DNA of 64,000 bases from Drosophila persimilis (GCF_003286085.1 NW_020825373.1:1-64000); one strand, 5' to 3'. Numbered from the stretch's first letter, positions 12,245 through 24,555 are shown. Notes: generated by a model from the letters alone, not told the origin. Numbers and translations are program-made.

Positions 12245-12600
12245 CCCCGCTGCCGCTGCCTGTGTCTCTGCTTTGCTATGCGCTGCCACTGCTTGGCTCC
12301 GCTTTGCCTCTGCCCTGGCCAGAGCTTTGCCTGTGCTCTGCTCTGCCTCTGCCCTGGCCGGAGGGTTGCCGCTGCCACTGCTTTGCGCTGCCCTGGCAAG
12401 AGCGCTGTCTCTGCCTCTGCCTCTGCTTTGCGCTGCTTTGCTTCCTTATGCACTGCTTTGCTCTGCCCTGGCCAGCGCTCGGCCTCTGCTTCGCTCCGCT
12501 CTGTTCAGCTCTGCTTTGCTCCGTTCTGCCCTGGCCTGCGCTCTCCGCTGCCTCTGCTCGGCTCTCGTCTGCCTCTGCCGCTGCTCTCCTTTGGCTGTGA
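12245..12600 (+). repeat. Degenerate CTCTGCCCTGGCC / GCTTTGC array
   Basis: Pyrimidine-rich units such as CTCTGCCCTGGCCAGAGC and TGCTTTGCTCCG. Long Leu/Ala/Cys-rich frames on both strands (to 12.9 kb) derive from it. Confidence 0.8.
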
Positions 12601-13557
12601 AACAACGGAAATTACAAATTGTTGTTTGCTTTGCATTTCACTCGCACCAAACGAGCGGCGGCAGATGACAACAGCAACAGCAACAGCAACAACAACGACA
12701 TCAAGCAGAGCCAAAGTCCAAGGCAAAGGAAGGGGTAAACAAAAAAATAACAACAAAAATACTGCGCTCAAGACAAAAGGGCCAAATGCAAATGCAAATG
12801 CAAATGCAAATGGAAATAGTACTCGTGTAGTGCAGTGCAGTGTACTCATAGGCGAGCGAAAACCAGAATGCCAGAATGAGAGGATCGAAGTGTTGGGTAC
12901 CCTATAATCAGGGCTGCCATCGATGATTCAATGGGAAAGGACTTCAATACAAACCATCCTCACAGCGGAACGATGATCGTTCTGGGGGGGGGAGGGATTC
13001 TACCTCTTTATAGAGGCCTTAGCTTAGGTATAGATCCTTCGTAATAGTCATAGAAGGATTAAGTGAACCTGGGAGTGGCAGAACGAACGGGTTGAAGGCC
13101 AGCTGGGGGGGGGGGAGGCCTATCCTATATGTGTGTGTATCTTTGGACCATGTCATCGCACTCTTTCTACCACAAAACACCCCCCTATACCCACTTCTTC
13201 TCTAACGTTTAGTTTAATGAGCTTTTCTTTGCCCCTTTTCCGGAGCAACGAAATTACAAGGAGCATAAAAGCAACAAAAAACAACAACAAAAAATCTAAA
13301 GGGAGGCAAAACCTTCCACGAAGCAGCGATAAAACAACGAAATGTATCCAAAAATTGGGTCAATTACTATAATCATAACAACAACAACGAGAAGTATTCC
13401 CGCCCGTTACTTCTGTTTATGTTTCCCTTTCGCTGCTACCTCCCTCTCCCTCTCCGTCCCTCCCTCTCTCTCTTTCTTCTCTTTGTACTCTTTGCCGAGT
13501 CTTGCTTTCGTTCCTTCTCGCATGCATGCATGCAAGTCATTTCATGTCTGTGTCTTT

Positions 13558-13597
<40 letters not shown>

Positions 13598-13744
13598 TCT
13601 TTATGAGCCTCCGTTGCATGCCAATAGTTCATAGTTCACCGTTGTTCCGTCTTCCATTGCCCCCCGCCCTCGGATGCCCGCTGCCGAGGTCTGGGCTGGC
13701 ACAGTGGCGGCCAACATTATTCGAATTCAACAGATTAAAATGTG

Positions 13745-13862
13745 CCATCGATCCGAAAACATCCAAGAACATACAATACCTATACATAGGACAGTGTACC
13801 ACCATCGATAACACCTAACCGATAAGGGGTTATCGATATTACCGTCGATTATTATCGATTAA
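13745..13862. promoter_or_regulatory. Cluster of CGAT/TATCGATA motifs with an inverted repeat
   Basis: CATCGAT at 13745, CATCGATA at 13803, TATCGATA at 13831-13838, and further TCGATT motifs to 13860. CGATAA-GGGG-TTATCG (13820-13835) is a perfect inverted repeat. Clustered CGATA is typical of BEAF-32/DREF sites. Confidence 0.45.
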
Positions 13863-15516
13863 AGTTGATTAAAAGTCGGTAGAACAGACTCAATATTTTG
13901 TACCCTTGAAACCATACACTTTGTGCTCTTTTTCGATCCAAACATTATTCATAAACGATACTTTATTATAGATCCTTCATGCAATTATGTATTCCTGATC
14001 CTTTTGAGGCAGATCAAAGGATCACCCTTTCCCCGAAAGGGTTTCCCCATGTCCTAATCAATCCCAAACGCCAAAAAAAATAAAATAAAAAAATTAAAAA
14101 TGCCCTTAATGACCCTTAAAAAAAATACTAAAAAAGTACGTATTTTTCCGAATAAATACTAAATACTCTGGTGGTATCAAATTTGGTTGAATTTTGTTTG
14201 ATTTTATATGAAAAAAAAAATTATGAAGTGATTAAGATTTAAATAAAATTATGTTAAATTCTGTTAGATAAATATTTACTTATTACTTATATATAAGGTT
14301 AGGTTTATTTTTATATTTATATTTATTTATATTAATATTTAACTCTTAAAATTTGTAGTAAGCCAGTGTAAATATCATTAATATATGATCATAGGTTTAG
14401 TAAAGCTGATTTCTAATAATAAAAAAAAAATAAAAAAAAAATATTTACTTAACCCCATTTTATGGACAAAACGATTCAAATCGTTGTAAAATAACCACCA
14501 AAAACGAGCTTGAATATAGAGCATAGCTAGAGACGCATACTTTTGTGACCGACTGTACATATTTTTCGCAAATCGAATTATCCTGCAGCCCGTCCAAAAT
14601 ATTGGCTAGAAGGAATACTTCCCTCAGGGGAAATTAAAAGGGTTGTGCATACAGTGCCGCTCATCTGTGTAGGTTCAACAATTTTCAAAACTCAAACGGG
14701 TATATCTTTTTAACCAATTTGCCGATTTACAGTATGTCAAAAAACTCTACACACGAAAATAAATTTAATTTTTTTCCTTTAGATAAAAAAAAAGAATACC
14801 CCTTGATTCAAATTTATAAATAATTTTTTTAATCCATAACAATTCAGGGATTAGTTATAAAGTAGTAAAAAAAAAATAACAATAAAAAACTATAAATAAA
14901 TAACTATAAAAAAAACAATGATTACTGATTTTTGACACTATCAAGAAACTCTTTAAACATTTCGATCTGGAGCTCTGTTTTGATCTCGTTCTTCGAGAGA
15001 CTTTACCGTAAACTATTGCATTGCCTTTGATTTGGTTGCGAAATATTGACTGGTTTCCATCTCGGGATAATTTTCTGAAATTTTTCAAGTGCCTGTCAAA
15101 AGTCGAATTTATTTACTATAATCAACAGTTGGGCAAATCTGTTGCGGAAATGGTAGACAGACACAGTAGACGCTCGGAGATTAGAAATCTCAGAGATTAG
15201 ATACTTCCAGGCATTAGAACCGACCGTTTTTTTTGCATTGAACTCTCCAAAATTAGCACCAATAATAGTTCTAATTTCTGTAATGATTTGAAGCAAAAAA
15301 TCCGTCCAGAAATTAGAATCTTTTGAGAATTAGAACCACTTTCAGAAATTCAAAGGTATTCCACTATAAAAAAAATCCAGAACTGGCAGCACAGATGGTG
15401 AGACACCCTGTACCCACTCGTAGATGCATTCGAAAGGAGGAAGACGGACCTGACGGTCGTTCCGCAGGAGCTCCCGGCCATCCATCGTCCCTATAGCCAC
15501 CGTCTGGATGGTACTA

Positions 15517-15705
15517 CTAGTGTAAACGCTTTGGCTTTTCGCCTATTCCGTCTTCATCGCTCCCCAGCTTCGATGAAGTGGGCGTCTGCCGCAGCTGTAC
15601 TTTTGTGGCCCACTGTTCGCGAGTGTTGGGGTGTTCGCAGGGGAGCGCACAGTCCGGGCTGTTGTGTATCTTGAAGTGAAGTCTGCAGTCGATTTGGATA
15701 AACAA
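15517..15705 (-). pseudogene. Short coding-like ORF, unidentified
   Basis: A 62-codon frame with CRLHFKIHNSPDCALPCEHP reads like a Cys-containing extracellular segment. An acceptor-like CGACTGCAG precedes it. No donor, partner exon or family could be established. Confidence 0.2.
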
Positions 15706-16380
15706 TTACGAGCACAATTGCGGCGATGCCCCGGCATATACCATACAGAAATATATTGTATATGGACTCTGTGCCGCTCAAGTGGCAGTGGCGCGGCACC
15801 CGTTCACTTCATTTGACCCGACTATCAAGTGGGGCAGAGTGGCGTGGCAGTGGCAGTGGCAGGAGCGGGGGCAGTGGCAGGGGCTATAAACAATGCAACA
15901 AACAAAGTGACCAAAAAAAAGAGGAGCACACACACACACCAATGCAATCGAGACTTTAAGTAGGAAATGAAGCAGTAGGGAAAGTATCTATGGGATGTAC
16001 AGATACATATAAATTATGACTTTCTGTTCGGTTCGGTTCGGTTCGGGGTGCCGTTTTAAGAATACATTTTGGAATTTTAATTGGTCTCCGCCTCGCGGAT
16101 GAATCAGAAAATAAAAGGGAGATGAAGATGAAGAGTCTCGGGGAAGAGGGGGGGAGGGAAGGAGGCAGGCAGTGCGTGTGCATGATTTTTTGGGTTAATC
16201 TGAGCACTCGGTCCAGCACATTTACATATGTATATTTGTACAGTCGAACTTCCATAAGGGACAGAATTTCGTTGCACAGAAAATACGTAAAAATTCGAAA
16301 TGATTTTTAGTCGTAATTTTGGTTTGCGTTTGATTTTCTCCAATGAAAGCTTCCAGGACTTTAAAGAAAGCAAACAATTC

Positions 16381-16795
16381 CGTGGGCGAATAATGAATAA
16401 AGATAAATAATAAAAATAAATAATATAATAAAAATAAATAATATAATAAAAAATAATAATGTAATAAAAATAAATATACACAATAAAATAATAAAAATAA
16501 ATATACACAATAAAATAATAAAAATAAATATACACAATAAAATAATACTAATAAATAATGACAATAATAATAAAAATAAATACTACAATAAAAATAAAAA
16601 ATTTAATACAAATAAATAATATAATAAAAATAAATAATATAATAAAAATAAAAAATATATTAAAAATAAATAATATAATAAAAATGAATAATATAATAAA
16701 AATAAATAATGAAATAAAATTAAATTTAAAAAATAGATAATATAAAAAAAATAATAAAATTATAATACAAAATTGAAAATATAATAAAAATATAC
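16381..16795 (+). repeat. AT-rich array, AATAAAAATAAATAATAT units
   Basis: About 400 bp of degenerate AAAAATAAATA units, some with ATACACAATAAAATAAT. There is no coding potential beyond low-complexity Ile/Asn/Lys frames. Confidence 0.88.
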
Positions 16796-16822
16796 ATTTT
16801 CAGGCACATGAGTAATAATCAC

Positions 16823-17071
16823 CTCATTCGTAAGCAGTTTATCGTTTTATTCGGGACTTCCCCAAATATATATATATATATATATTTTTTTTTTTTGTAA
16901 AATCAAAATAATTGAATAACAAAATTCGTCATACGATGATCGAAACCGCACGAGCAGTGGAGCTTCGGGCATAGAAAAAATATCGTGATAAAGAAATATT
17001 CGCTATAAGAAAATTCATTATAAGGGGAGATCAAAACGTACTGAAAATGGAAAGAATTTTCAGGGTTTTGG
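16823..17071 (+). repeat. Dispersed repeat, copy B
   Basis: Same order of blocks as 11597-11863, separated by an AT run of different length. It also faces an inverted partial copy at 17593-17655. Confidence 0.8.
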
Positions 17072-17099
17072 CAATAAATTCGCAGCATAGAAGACTTGG

Positions 17100-19090
17100 T
17101 TGTACGGGAGTTCCACTGTGTTTGTAAGTATATTTACACATTTATGTATCTATGTACACCAAGCGATCATCTTTGCTTCGTGCAACGCAGTAAAAAAACA
17201 CTCTCTCCAGACACCCCATCCAGCCCCATACCAGAGATATGTACATATGTATATTTTTATGGGAAATAGAGTGGCTTCTTGGGGAGCTCCAGCCGCATTC
17301 AAACCGCCTCGAATCTCACCTGTAACGAGAGTAAAAAAAGGAGAGGATTTCCTGTTAGTTATCAATGGATTATCACTGGTCAAAATAATAATTAAATACA
17401 TGGGCATCCTGCAAATTTCCTACGAAATTGCTCGCATATTTTTGAATATTTGGTATTTCGAAAGGTTACAGATGTTTCAATCAAAAATTAAAGTGGGGAA
17501 ACTCCCTTTTTTTTTAGTTTATTCTGAGCTGAAATTTGTGCTGGTCCTGATACAGAATTTGTGGCGAATTTCTCATCAGAACCCTTAAATATCGTTCAAT
17601 TTTCAGTAGGTTTTGATCTCTCCCTTTAACAAATTACCTTATAGCGAATATTTGTACGCCCGTAACTCCCCTATGAACTCCCCTAACTCCAGGAATCGAT
17701 AAACACTAGTCAGGTCTGCATCATCTTCCGGTTTATAGTCGATGTAGAGGCGGAGGCAGAGAAGGAAGTTTGTGGCAATTGCAATAGGGGGAGGTTTTGC
17801 CTCACTTAATGTCCTTGAAATGTATGCGAATTATTTTTAAGTAAAATAAACTTGAAAACTATTTCTTTTTATGAATTTTTCGTACAACGAATTTGTTTTT
17901 GTGTCCCTTGAAAAATGTTTTTCACACATGATTTAAACAAATCGTAGCAAAGGAAAGGACCTAAGTAAATAGTCGGCGGTAAGGCGCTAAGACTTTGAGT
18001 GGAAGTGGCACTGGGGGCCTAAATAAATACGCAACAGGCAGTGGGATTTATCTGGGAATAAGGAGCATAAAATGCATGATAAGGGTAATAATCCATGGGA
18101 TATCTGTGGACCTAAATAAACAGTAAAAAAAAACAAAAAAAAACTGTATATAAAGCGCAGATTTTTACAAAATAAATTCCAATATGCTCCAGCATTTATT
18201 GTTAATAATTTATTGTATTTATTTATTTATTTATTTATTGTTTTTAATAAATATTATTGTTCTTATTACTATTTTTTTAAATAAATATTATTATCATTAT
18301 TTGTTTATATTATTGTTTTTATTTTTATTATTTAATAAATAATAATTATGGAAATTTATTGTTTTTTTAATAAATATCATAAACAGAATCGATTGCGAGT
18401 TGTTTGCAAGAAAATGTCAACCTTATAACAAAAAACAAAACTTTTTTGTATCTTTTTGGTCGAAAACTGATCAAATGTTGTTTTAGAAGCGCCTCAATCG
18501 ATCACATAATATATAATTCCAGTGACAAATGCTCTAAAATATGAAATATTTTCCAACTAAAAGTTGGATAAATTTCATTTTCCATTTAAGGTTTTTTTTA
18601 AAAGTTTGCACCCCACGTGAACCTATTATTTTGTCGAGTAGTGTACATGTAAAACTGGAACAACTCGGAGTAATCCTTTGGTGGAGCCAATAGTTGCGGT
18701 TCCACCACCAAAAAAAAAAAAAAAAAAAAAAACATTGCCTGAAAGTTTCAGCAACAAAAAAAAATAAGGTGCCACTTCCATTATGGCGCTCTGGCTCCAG
18801 TGCAAATTGAAAACCTTAATCTGCTTCTGGTTCTGGCGGACGCGTCGCCGAATATCCATTCGCATTATGCAGGCGGCGGCGTCGGCGGCAACACCGTGGA
18901 CAGGGGGGGGCTGGAAGGCAGGAAGCCAGGAAGGGTCGCGAAGGGTGGTGCATAAGTCACGGCCAGACGTCCGCTATGCTTCAAGGAGCGGCAGCAGGAG
19001 GAAGGAAAAGGAGGAGATGCGCTGCGCTGCACTACGGCTGCTGGCGTGCAACTCAATTTAAAAATTGTACTGCAAGCATAATTAATTACT
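17100..19090. other. Non-coding, AT-rich
   Basis: AT-rich block with TTTATTTATT runs at 18.21-18.38 kb and a 24-bp poly-A at 18709-18732. No coding signal. Confidence 0.55.
17593..17655 (-). repeat. Dispersed repeat, inverted partial copy
   Basis: The reverse complement reads AAATATTCGCTATAAGGTAA, then GGGAGAGATCAAAAC and CTACTGAAAATTGAACG. This is the inverse of the right part of the copy at 16823-17071, so the two enclose about 520 bp. Confidence 0.65.
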
Positions 19091-19094
19091 CATA

Positions 19095-19395
19095 AGTAAT
19101 GTCGCTGCTTCTCTCGCTGCCGGTGCCTCTGCTTCGCCCGCTGCTGCGCCCACTGCTTCGCCCGCTGCTGCGCCCACTGCTTCGCGCGCTGCTTCGCCCG
19201 CTGTCTCTGCCTTGTCCGCTGCCTCTGTCTCTGTCGCTGCCGCTGCGTCTCCCGCTACCTCTCTCGCTATCGCTGCCTTGTCCGCTGCCTCTGTCTCTGT
19301 CGCTGCCTTGTCCGCTACCTTTCTCGCTGCTTCTCCCGCTGCCGCTGCCGCTACCTTTGCCGCTGCCGCTACCTCTGCCGCTGCCGGCTGAGTGC
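19095..19395 (+). repeat. CGCTGC/CTCTGC pyrimidine-rich hexamer minisatellite
   Basis: Degenerate units such as GCTTCGCCCGCTGCTGCGCC and CTGTCTCTGTCGCTGCC. Long antisense frames rich in Ala/Ser are repeat artefacts. Confidence 0.85.
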
Positions 19396-19649
19396 GATGT
19401 GGTTCTCTGAGGGCCTTGGGCACCGCGTGATGCATATTTCAGCGAAGACGGAGAGCAGAAGGCGCGCTCGGGCGAAGCAGTGAAACGGATAAAGCAGTTT
19501 CGGCTACCGATAGTGCGACCTGTACAAACACACACACGCACTGCTTGCACACACACACAGAGAGAGAGTGCTCCTCAAACGGCGGAATGAATGCAATTTT
19601 AAGCACGTGTTGCCTGCCCCATGCACGTGTCGTGCTCCATGGACAGCGG

Positions 19650-19945
19650 ATAAGAAGGCGGAAATGGAGGAGGAGCAAGGAAGGAGAAGGTAGAAGGAGG
19701 AGGAGGAAGGCAAGGGAAGGAGCAGGAGTATGAGGAGAGAGCGGAGAAAGATAAAGAGGAGGAGGAGGCGGAGAAGGATGAAGAGGAGGAGGAGGAGGCG
19801 GAGAAGGATGAAAAGGAGGAGGAGGAGGAGGAGGCGGAGAAGGAGAAGGCGGAAGACGAAAAGCTGTAGTATGAGGAAAAAGCGGAGGAGCGGAAGGAGA
19901 AGGCGGATAAGGAGAAGGCGGAGGCAAAGAAGGCGGAGCAAGAGA
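19650..19945 (+). repeat. Almost uninterrupted polypurine tract (GGAGGAGGA)n
   Basis: About 290 bp on the plus strand are nearly all A or G, mainly GGA/GAAGGC units. It is a mirror-like polypurine tract that could adopt triplex DNA. The frames through it are not protein-like. Confidence 0.9.
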
Positions 19946-19949
19946 CCGC

Positions 19950-21614
19950 AAGACGTGCGTGAAAAAACCGTTGCCAATCTTGGCAAGCCATTCCATCGGC
20001 CTGTCATCCTGTCCGTCCCGTCCCGTCCCGTCCGCCCTATCCGGTCCTGTCTCCTGCCTCCGTCCGTCCTTCCAACCGTTGCTCCGGACAACAAACAATC
20101 AAATGGCAAAACGAGATACAATTAAAGGAGTGCGAATGTCATTAAAGGTCTTTCAGGCCGTGACTCCGTCTCCGTCTCCAACTCCGTCTCCATCTCCGAC
20201 TCCGGCATATCATCCGGGCCTGACATCGATTGGCAATTAGGCCGGCACCGCCCCGGCCCACCGCATTAAACGTAGCACGCATTTAAATAAATGAATGCGT
20301 TTCCCCTTTATTTATAACTATTTTCCTGCATTACAACATTTTATGGCACCTCCCCAGCCCCACTCCGGCGGACAGGTCGCGCCTCCGCTCTGACCCTCTA
20401 CCTCTCCATCCCGGAGTGGGCTTAAGGGCGTGGCGTGGCGGGGCCGATCCGATCCGATCCGTCATTTCAATCTCAATTATGCGCCGCACTCCCCGACATC
20501 CGGCCGGACATGCTGCACTTTAATCGACGTTCTGCTGTGCCAAATCGAACACATCAAAATGAAGTCCTTCTGGGCTCAAAAAGGACTCATTCGTTTCGAA
20601 TAAACCACCAGTGGTCGAGGGGCCCCGCACCCGCCCAAGGCTGTCGGAAGTGCCAGCCTCCCCCCGCCCCCGTCGATTCGTCAGCTGCCAAACGACAGCC
20701 AAAATCTATTAAGACTCCCCTACTGGCGCTCTACTGGAGTTTTTTACATGACTGGGATTACGCTTTCGACTCTGCCGGATAGGGAGGGAGAGGGAGAGGA
20801 ACAGCCGGCGGGCTGTCACCCAGTGGCTCAGTCCTTGGCCATGCGTTCATGTCAGCAAAGATTAGGCCAACTTGTCAGCCAGCCTCGTCTCTCGTCTCTC
20901 GTACCTTTATCTTTATGTTGGCCGATTGCAATTGCGATGGCCGGAGGGCAGTTCAATGAGTCCGGGACTTACGCCGGAACGGAGTCTCCTTTGAGGGACT
21001 GCCCGGACTCTTGGAACACCCCTCGTGCACACTACGGCGTACGGACTAAAGCCGTAAAAGCCGGGATAATCAACTCCGTAAACCCAGGGCCGCCGCTTGT
21101 TGATGGCTAATCGAGAGGCCTGCTGTATCGGGGGCAGCTTAACCCTTGAATGCCCACGACTGGCAAGGGTTAAGGCTTGGGCCCAAGAGTTGCGCAGAGT
21201 GGCCATAAAAAGAGTGTCCTCACGGCCGGCTCGAGAGGGGCGAGGGGCGAGGGGCGAGGGGCGAGGGGAGAGGGTAGTACGTGTGTCTCATTTGAGAGCG
21301 AGAAACTTTCATCCATTTCCATTTCCATTGCCATTTGTCCCCTTCCCCGGCGCTGGTGTCTTCCTCGAAGCGAAGTTTTGTGGCAGAGCAAAACCTCAGA
21401 GCAACTCGTTCGCCGTCATTTATTTGTCACTCCGGCCCCGAATGTACGCCGGAAAGAGCACACGTACTGCAATCGTTCGATGGCTCAGATGACAGTAAAA
21501 CAATGCGAATGCTTTTGGCTTTTTGGCAGCAAAACTAAATGGCATCAGGCATTAGGGCCTCAAAGGCCCCCCTAATGTTGGCCAAAGAACTTTTACTTTT
21601 ACTTTTACTGCCGT

Positions 21615-21649
<35 letters not shown>

Positions 21650-22095
21650 TATTTCATTGATGGATTAATAGCGCAAAAATGTCGGAGGAAGTGCGTGGGC
21701 GGTGGTAGGTCCCCGCCCACCGGAACCCACAGAGCCACAGCCCCCACAGTCTGCTATTGTTATTGCGGAAAGCCAAACTTTCAATTCGAATGGGTTCTCC
21801 GTCTCCCTCTGCGTCTCCGTCTCCCTCTCCGTCTCTGTCTCCCTCTCCCTCTCCGTCTCTGTCCGCGTGTCCTGGCTCCGGCTTATTACCTGCCAGAGAT
21901 GCCGCCTTGCCGGTTGGAGGCGTGTCACGCAAAGGGCCTTAGCTGCTGCTCGTGTCACGCCGGCATCGCTGCCGCCCCACCCAATCGCTCACATGATTTC
22001 TTTCAGGACGATCAGATCTGCCTTTTTGCTGTTTGCCGCCGACTCTTCATCATTTTTATGACGCTCAGGCGACAGTCATTTGTATTAATGTGCAC

Positions 22096-22126
<31 letters not shown>

Positions 22127-22190
22127 CACTCACACGGACTCTAAACAGTCGCACTCGCACACTCCAGCGAAGAAGCATCATAAAATGTGA
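19950..22190. other. Non-coding, GC-balanced
   Basis: Contains CTCCGTCTC repeats (20165-20205, 21800-21866), GAGGGGC repeats (21236-21270) and two CA tracts. A 115-codon plus frame at 20435-20782 lacks recognisable domains and is not called. Confidence 0.5.
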
Positions 22191-22194
22191 GCTG

Positions 22195-22415
22195 GAGGAG
22201 CAGAAACAGCGGCAGAATCAGTAGCAGAGGCAGCGGCAGCAGAGACAGAAGCAGCGACAGCAAAGGCAGAAGCAGCGGCAGCAGAATTAGAAGCAGCAGA
22301 GACAGAAGCAGCGGCAGCAGAATTAGCAGCAGCGAAAGCAGCAGCAGAGACAGAAGCAGCGGCAGCAAAGGCAGAAGCAGCGGCAGCAGAATTAGAAGCA
22401 GCAGCGGCCCTAGCA
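22195..22415 (+). repeat. GGCAGC/AGAAGC hexamer minisatellite
   Basis: A degenerate CAG-type hexamer array (AGCAGCGGCAGC, AGAGACAGAAGC). All three minus-strand frames stay open because of the period. Confidence 0.85.
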
Positions 22416-22765
22416 AAGCCACCCACACAAAAACACATACACATGTATGTGGCCTCTCTCCCCCCCCCCCCCCCCCCCCCCCTTCGTTATTCTCTTGAAC
22501 TTGTCCTTCCGTCCTTGTCATACCTTGTCTGTGCCGCTCTGTTCCGCCCATTGTTCATTCTATTCAACTCAGCTGTTTTTTGCGGCTTACTTTTTGGCCC
22601 TTCCGCCTTCCACGGCCCTCGGCGCTGTGGCTGATCGAAATAACGGAACGATATTTATTGCCAACTTTATTAAACCAATAATCCAACAACAAAGTGAATC
22701 TATTTCGTTGGTTCGACCGCTTAAAGTAAATCCTTACTGTTTTTCGCCTACCTGGCACTGCTGTC

Positions 22766-22838
22766 CACCTTCGTTTCCACCTTCGTTTCCACCTTCGTTT
22801 CCACCTTCGTTTCCACCTTCGTTTCGTTTCGTTTCGTC
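22766..22838 (+). repeat. CTTCGTTTCCAC array
   Basis: Five copies of ACCTTCGTTTCC end in a short GTTTC run. Confidence 0.9.
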
Positions 22839-22854
22839 ACTGCAGCTGCAGCTT

Positions 22855-23225
22855 CTAAGCTTTTCCTAGCTCTCTTTCAATCGCGCGCGGCTTAGCTGCA
22901 GCTTTGAGCTGATCCAGCGCTCTCTTTCGCTCACGCGCCGCCTAGCTGCGTCAAGCGCTCTCTTTCGTTAGTTCTTTGCTCTCAATGACTCGTCGGCGGC
23001 TTAGCGGCAGTCCCGAGCTGCGCCAGCGCTCTCTTTGACTCTTGTTCGGCTCAGCTGCAGTCCCGAGCTGCTCGAGCTCTCGCTTTCGTTAGTTCTTTGC
23101 TTTCTTTCTCACCCGAGCTCGGCTCAGCTGCAGCCCAGAGCTACTCCAGCGCTCTCTTTCACACGCGCGCCGCCCAGCTGCAGTCCCTAGCTGCAGTCAA
23201 GCGCTCTCTTTCGTTCTTCATTCTG
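22855..23225 (+). repeat. Irregular tandem array, GCGCTCTCTTTC plus CAGCTGCAG
   Basis: Seven copies of (GCG)CTCTCTTTC-type boxes, near 22868, 22917, 22956, 23026, 23085, 23147 and 23201, alternate with CAGCTGCAG or GCTGCAGTCCC. The CT boxes resemble GAGA-factor sites and CAGCTG is an E-box. No ORF is present. Confidence 0.85.
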
Positions 23226-23229
23226 ATGT

Positions 23230-23875
23230 CACCAGCTCCGCGCATAGCGGGTCTTCGCTGACCTTGATGGGTCATTGGATGAGCCATCGATGGCTCGTAC
23301 TAACGGGTAATGTCCGTTCCGGTCCTGCCAGATATGTAGCTGTAAATGGGATACCGGTTGGGTGGTCGTCCCCCTCCCCGTTTCTATGTCACCTTGGCTT
23401 TGCCTTCTGCCACGCCCCCAGTAAGCCCTTTAGTTAATGAGGAGGCGTTGTCCGTCCGTCCGTCCGTCCGTCTGTCGGTCGACGATTTATTTTGTGCAGC
23501 AGAAAACGTGAGCAGAGCCGTCCTCGACTCGAATTTATGTATGCAACACGCATTCTGTGCTTTGTGGTCGGGTCGGCCAAATACCACAAGTCCTTCAACG
23601 CCCCCCCCCCCCCCCCAGCCCCAACCCGGCACCAAAAATAAAAAAAGAAATAGAGAAGAGGGGAGTGTTGTCTGCATGGCAGCGTTGATTATGCCCCGAG
23701 GTGAGTCGACTCGAGACGAGAGTCGAGTCGAGAGACGAGACAGGCGTCAATGCTGGGGGAAAAGTGTCACAGAGAAAGGATAACGTCCCTGGTCCCTGGT
23801 CCCTGGTCCATTGAATGGACTGATTCGCATTCAACTATGAATCCCATCCTCATCCCAAAAATGCACTTAACACAC

Positions 23876-23914
<39 letters not shown>

Positions 23915-24555
23915 TCCACCTCGCTTTCCCCCCTCTCTACACCCTTCATTGGCGCCTTGGCAAAGGCGAAGGTGGAATAAATAATTCCCACAACGAGATA
24001 TTTCCTTTGTATCGTGGGGGCACACAGCCACAGAAGGACTCGGCGACACACAAATATATACTATATATACATATAAATATATACACATAAATATCCCACA
24101 ATATAATAATATTTATGTGCTGATCGCATGAAATGTGCTGTATAAATTTATCCCGAGCTCCTTGTTTGCTTTTCTTTTTTTTTGCCCATAAAAGAGGGAC
24201 AAAAATAAGTAAAGGCGTGGCAGTGGACGTGGACTGGATGGCATGGGAAAGGACTCCCTTTCATTGCGTTTATTACTGTCACAAAATGTTATTTTTGGTT
24301 CGACAACTAAGGAACGCGACGGGTCTAGGGACAGGGGACAGGGGACAGGAAGTGCGAGCCGAGCAGGAAGAAGACGAAGGAGAAGTGGAAGTGGAGGCAT
24401 TCACTCTATTGGTTGAAAGTGCTAAAAGAGAAATTGACAGGAAACAGTGAATGGGAATGGGAATGGGAATGCGAATGCGAATGTGAATTCAAATGTCGAA
24501 TCTATTTATGTCTCTCTTTGAATGATCGTGGTCTGAAGGGAGCTGCGGCGATTCT
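23230..24555. other. Non-coding with short repeats
   Basis: CCGT repeats (23450-23480), GTCGAGTCGAGA repeats (23699-23740), CCCTGGT repeats (23781-23806), the poly-C run, and GGGAATG repeats (24450-24485). No gene seen. Confidence 0.55.
23877..23912 (+). repeat. Poly-C run of about 36
   Basis: The longest homopolymer C tract in the window; its G-rich complement could form G-quadruplex. The exact length is unreliable in any assembly. Confidence 0.9.

Larger units (their letters stand above)
12600..16380. other. Non-coding, old repeats and AT-rich blocks
   Basis: AAATGC hexamers at 12785-12812, a GT tract, the TATCGATA cluster, then an AT-rich block (14.06-14.46 kb) and mixed unique DNA with GAGATTAGA motifs at 15.17-15.33 kb. 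No gene was recognised apart from the doubtful ORF at 15.5 kb. Confidence 0.5.

Noticed and set aside
12188..12907. 239-codon plus-strand frame
   Set aside because: Crosses the CTCTGCC array and AAATGC hexamers; Cys/Leu/Ala low complexity, competing frames equally open.
19439..20121. Frames of 205 and 219 codons on the minus strand
   Set aside because: Arise from the polypurine tract; Pro/Ser/Leu low complexity in all frames.
22141..22551. 136-codon minus frame with Leu-rich repeats
   Set aside because: Hexamer minisatellite artefact.
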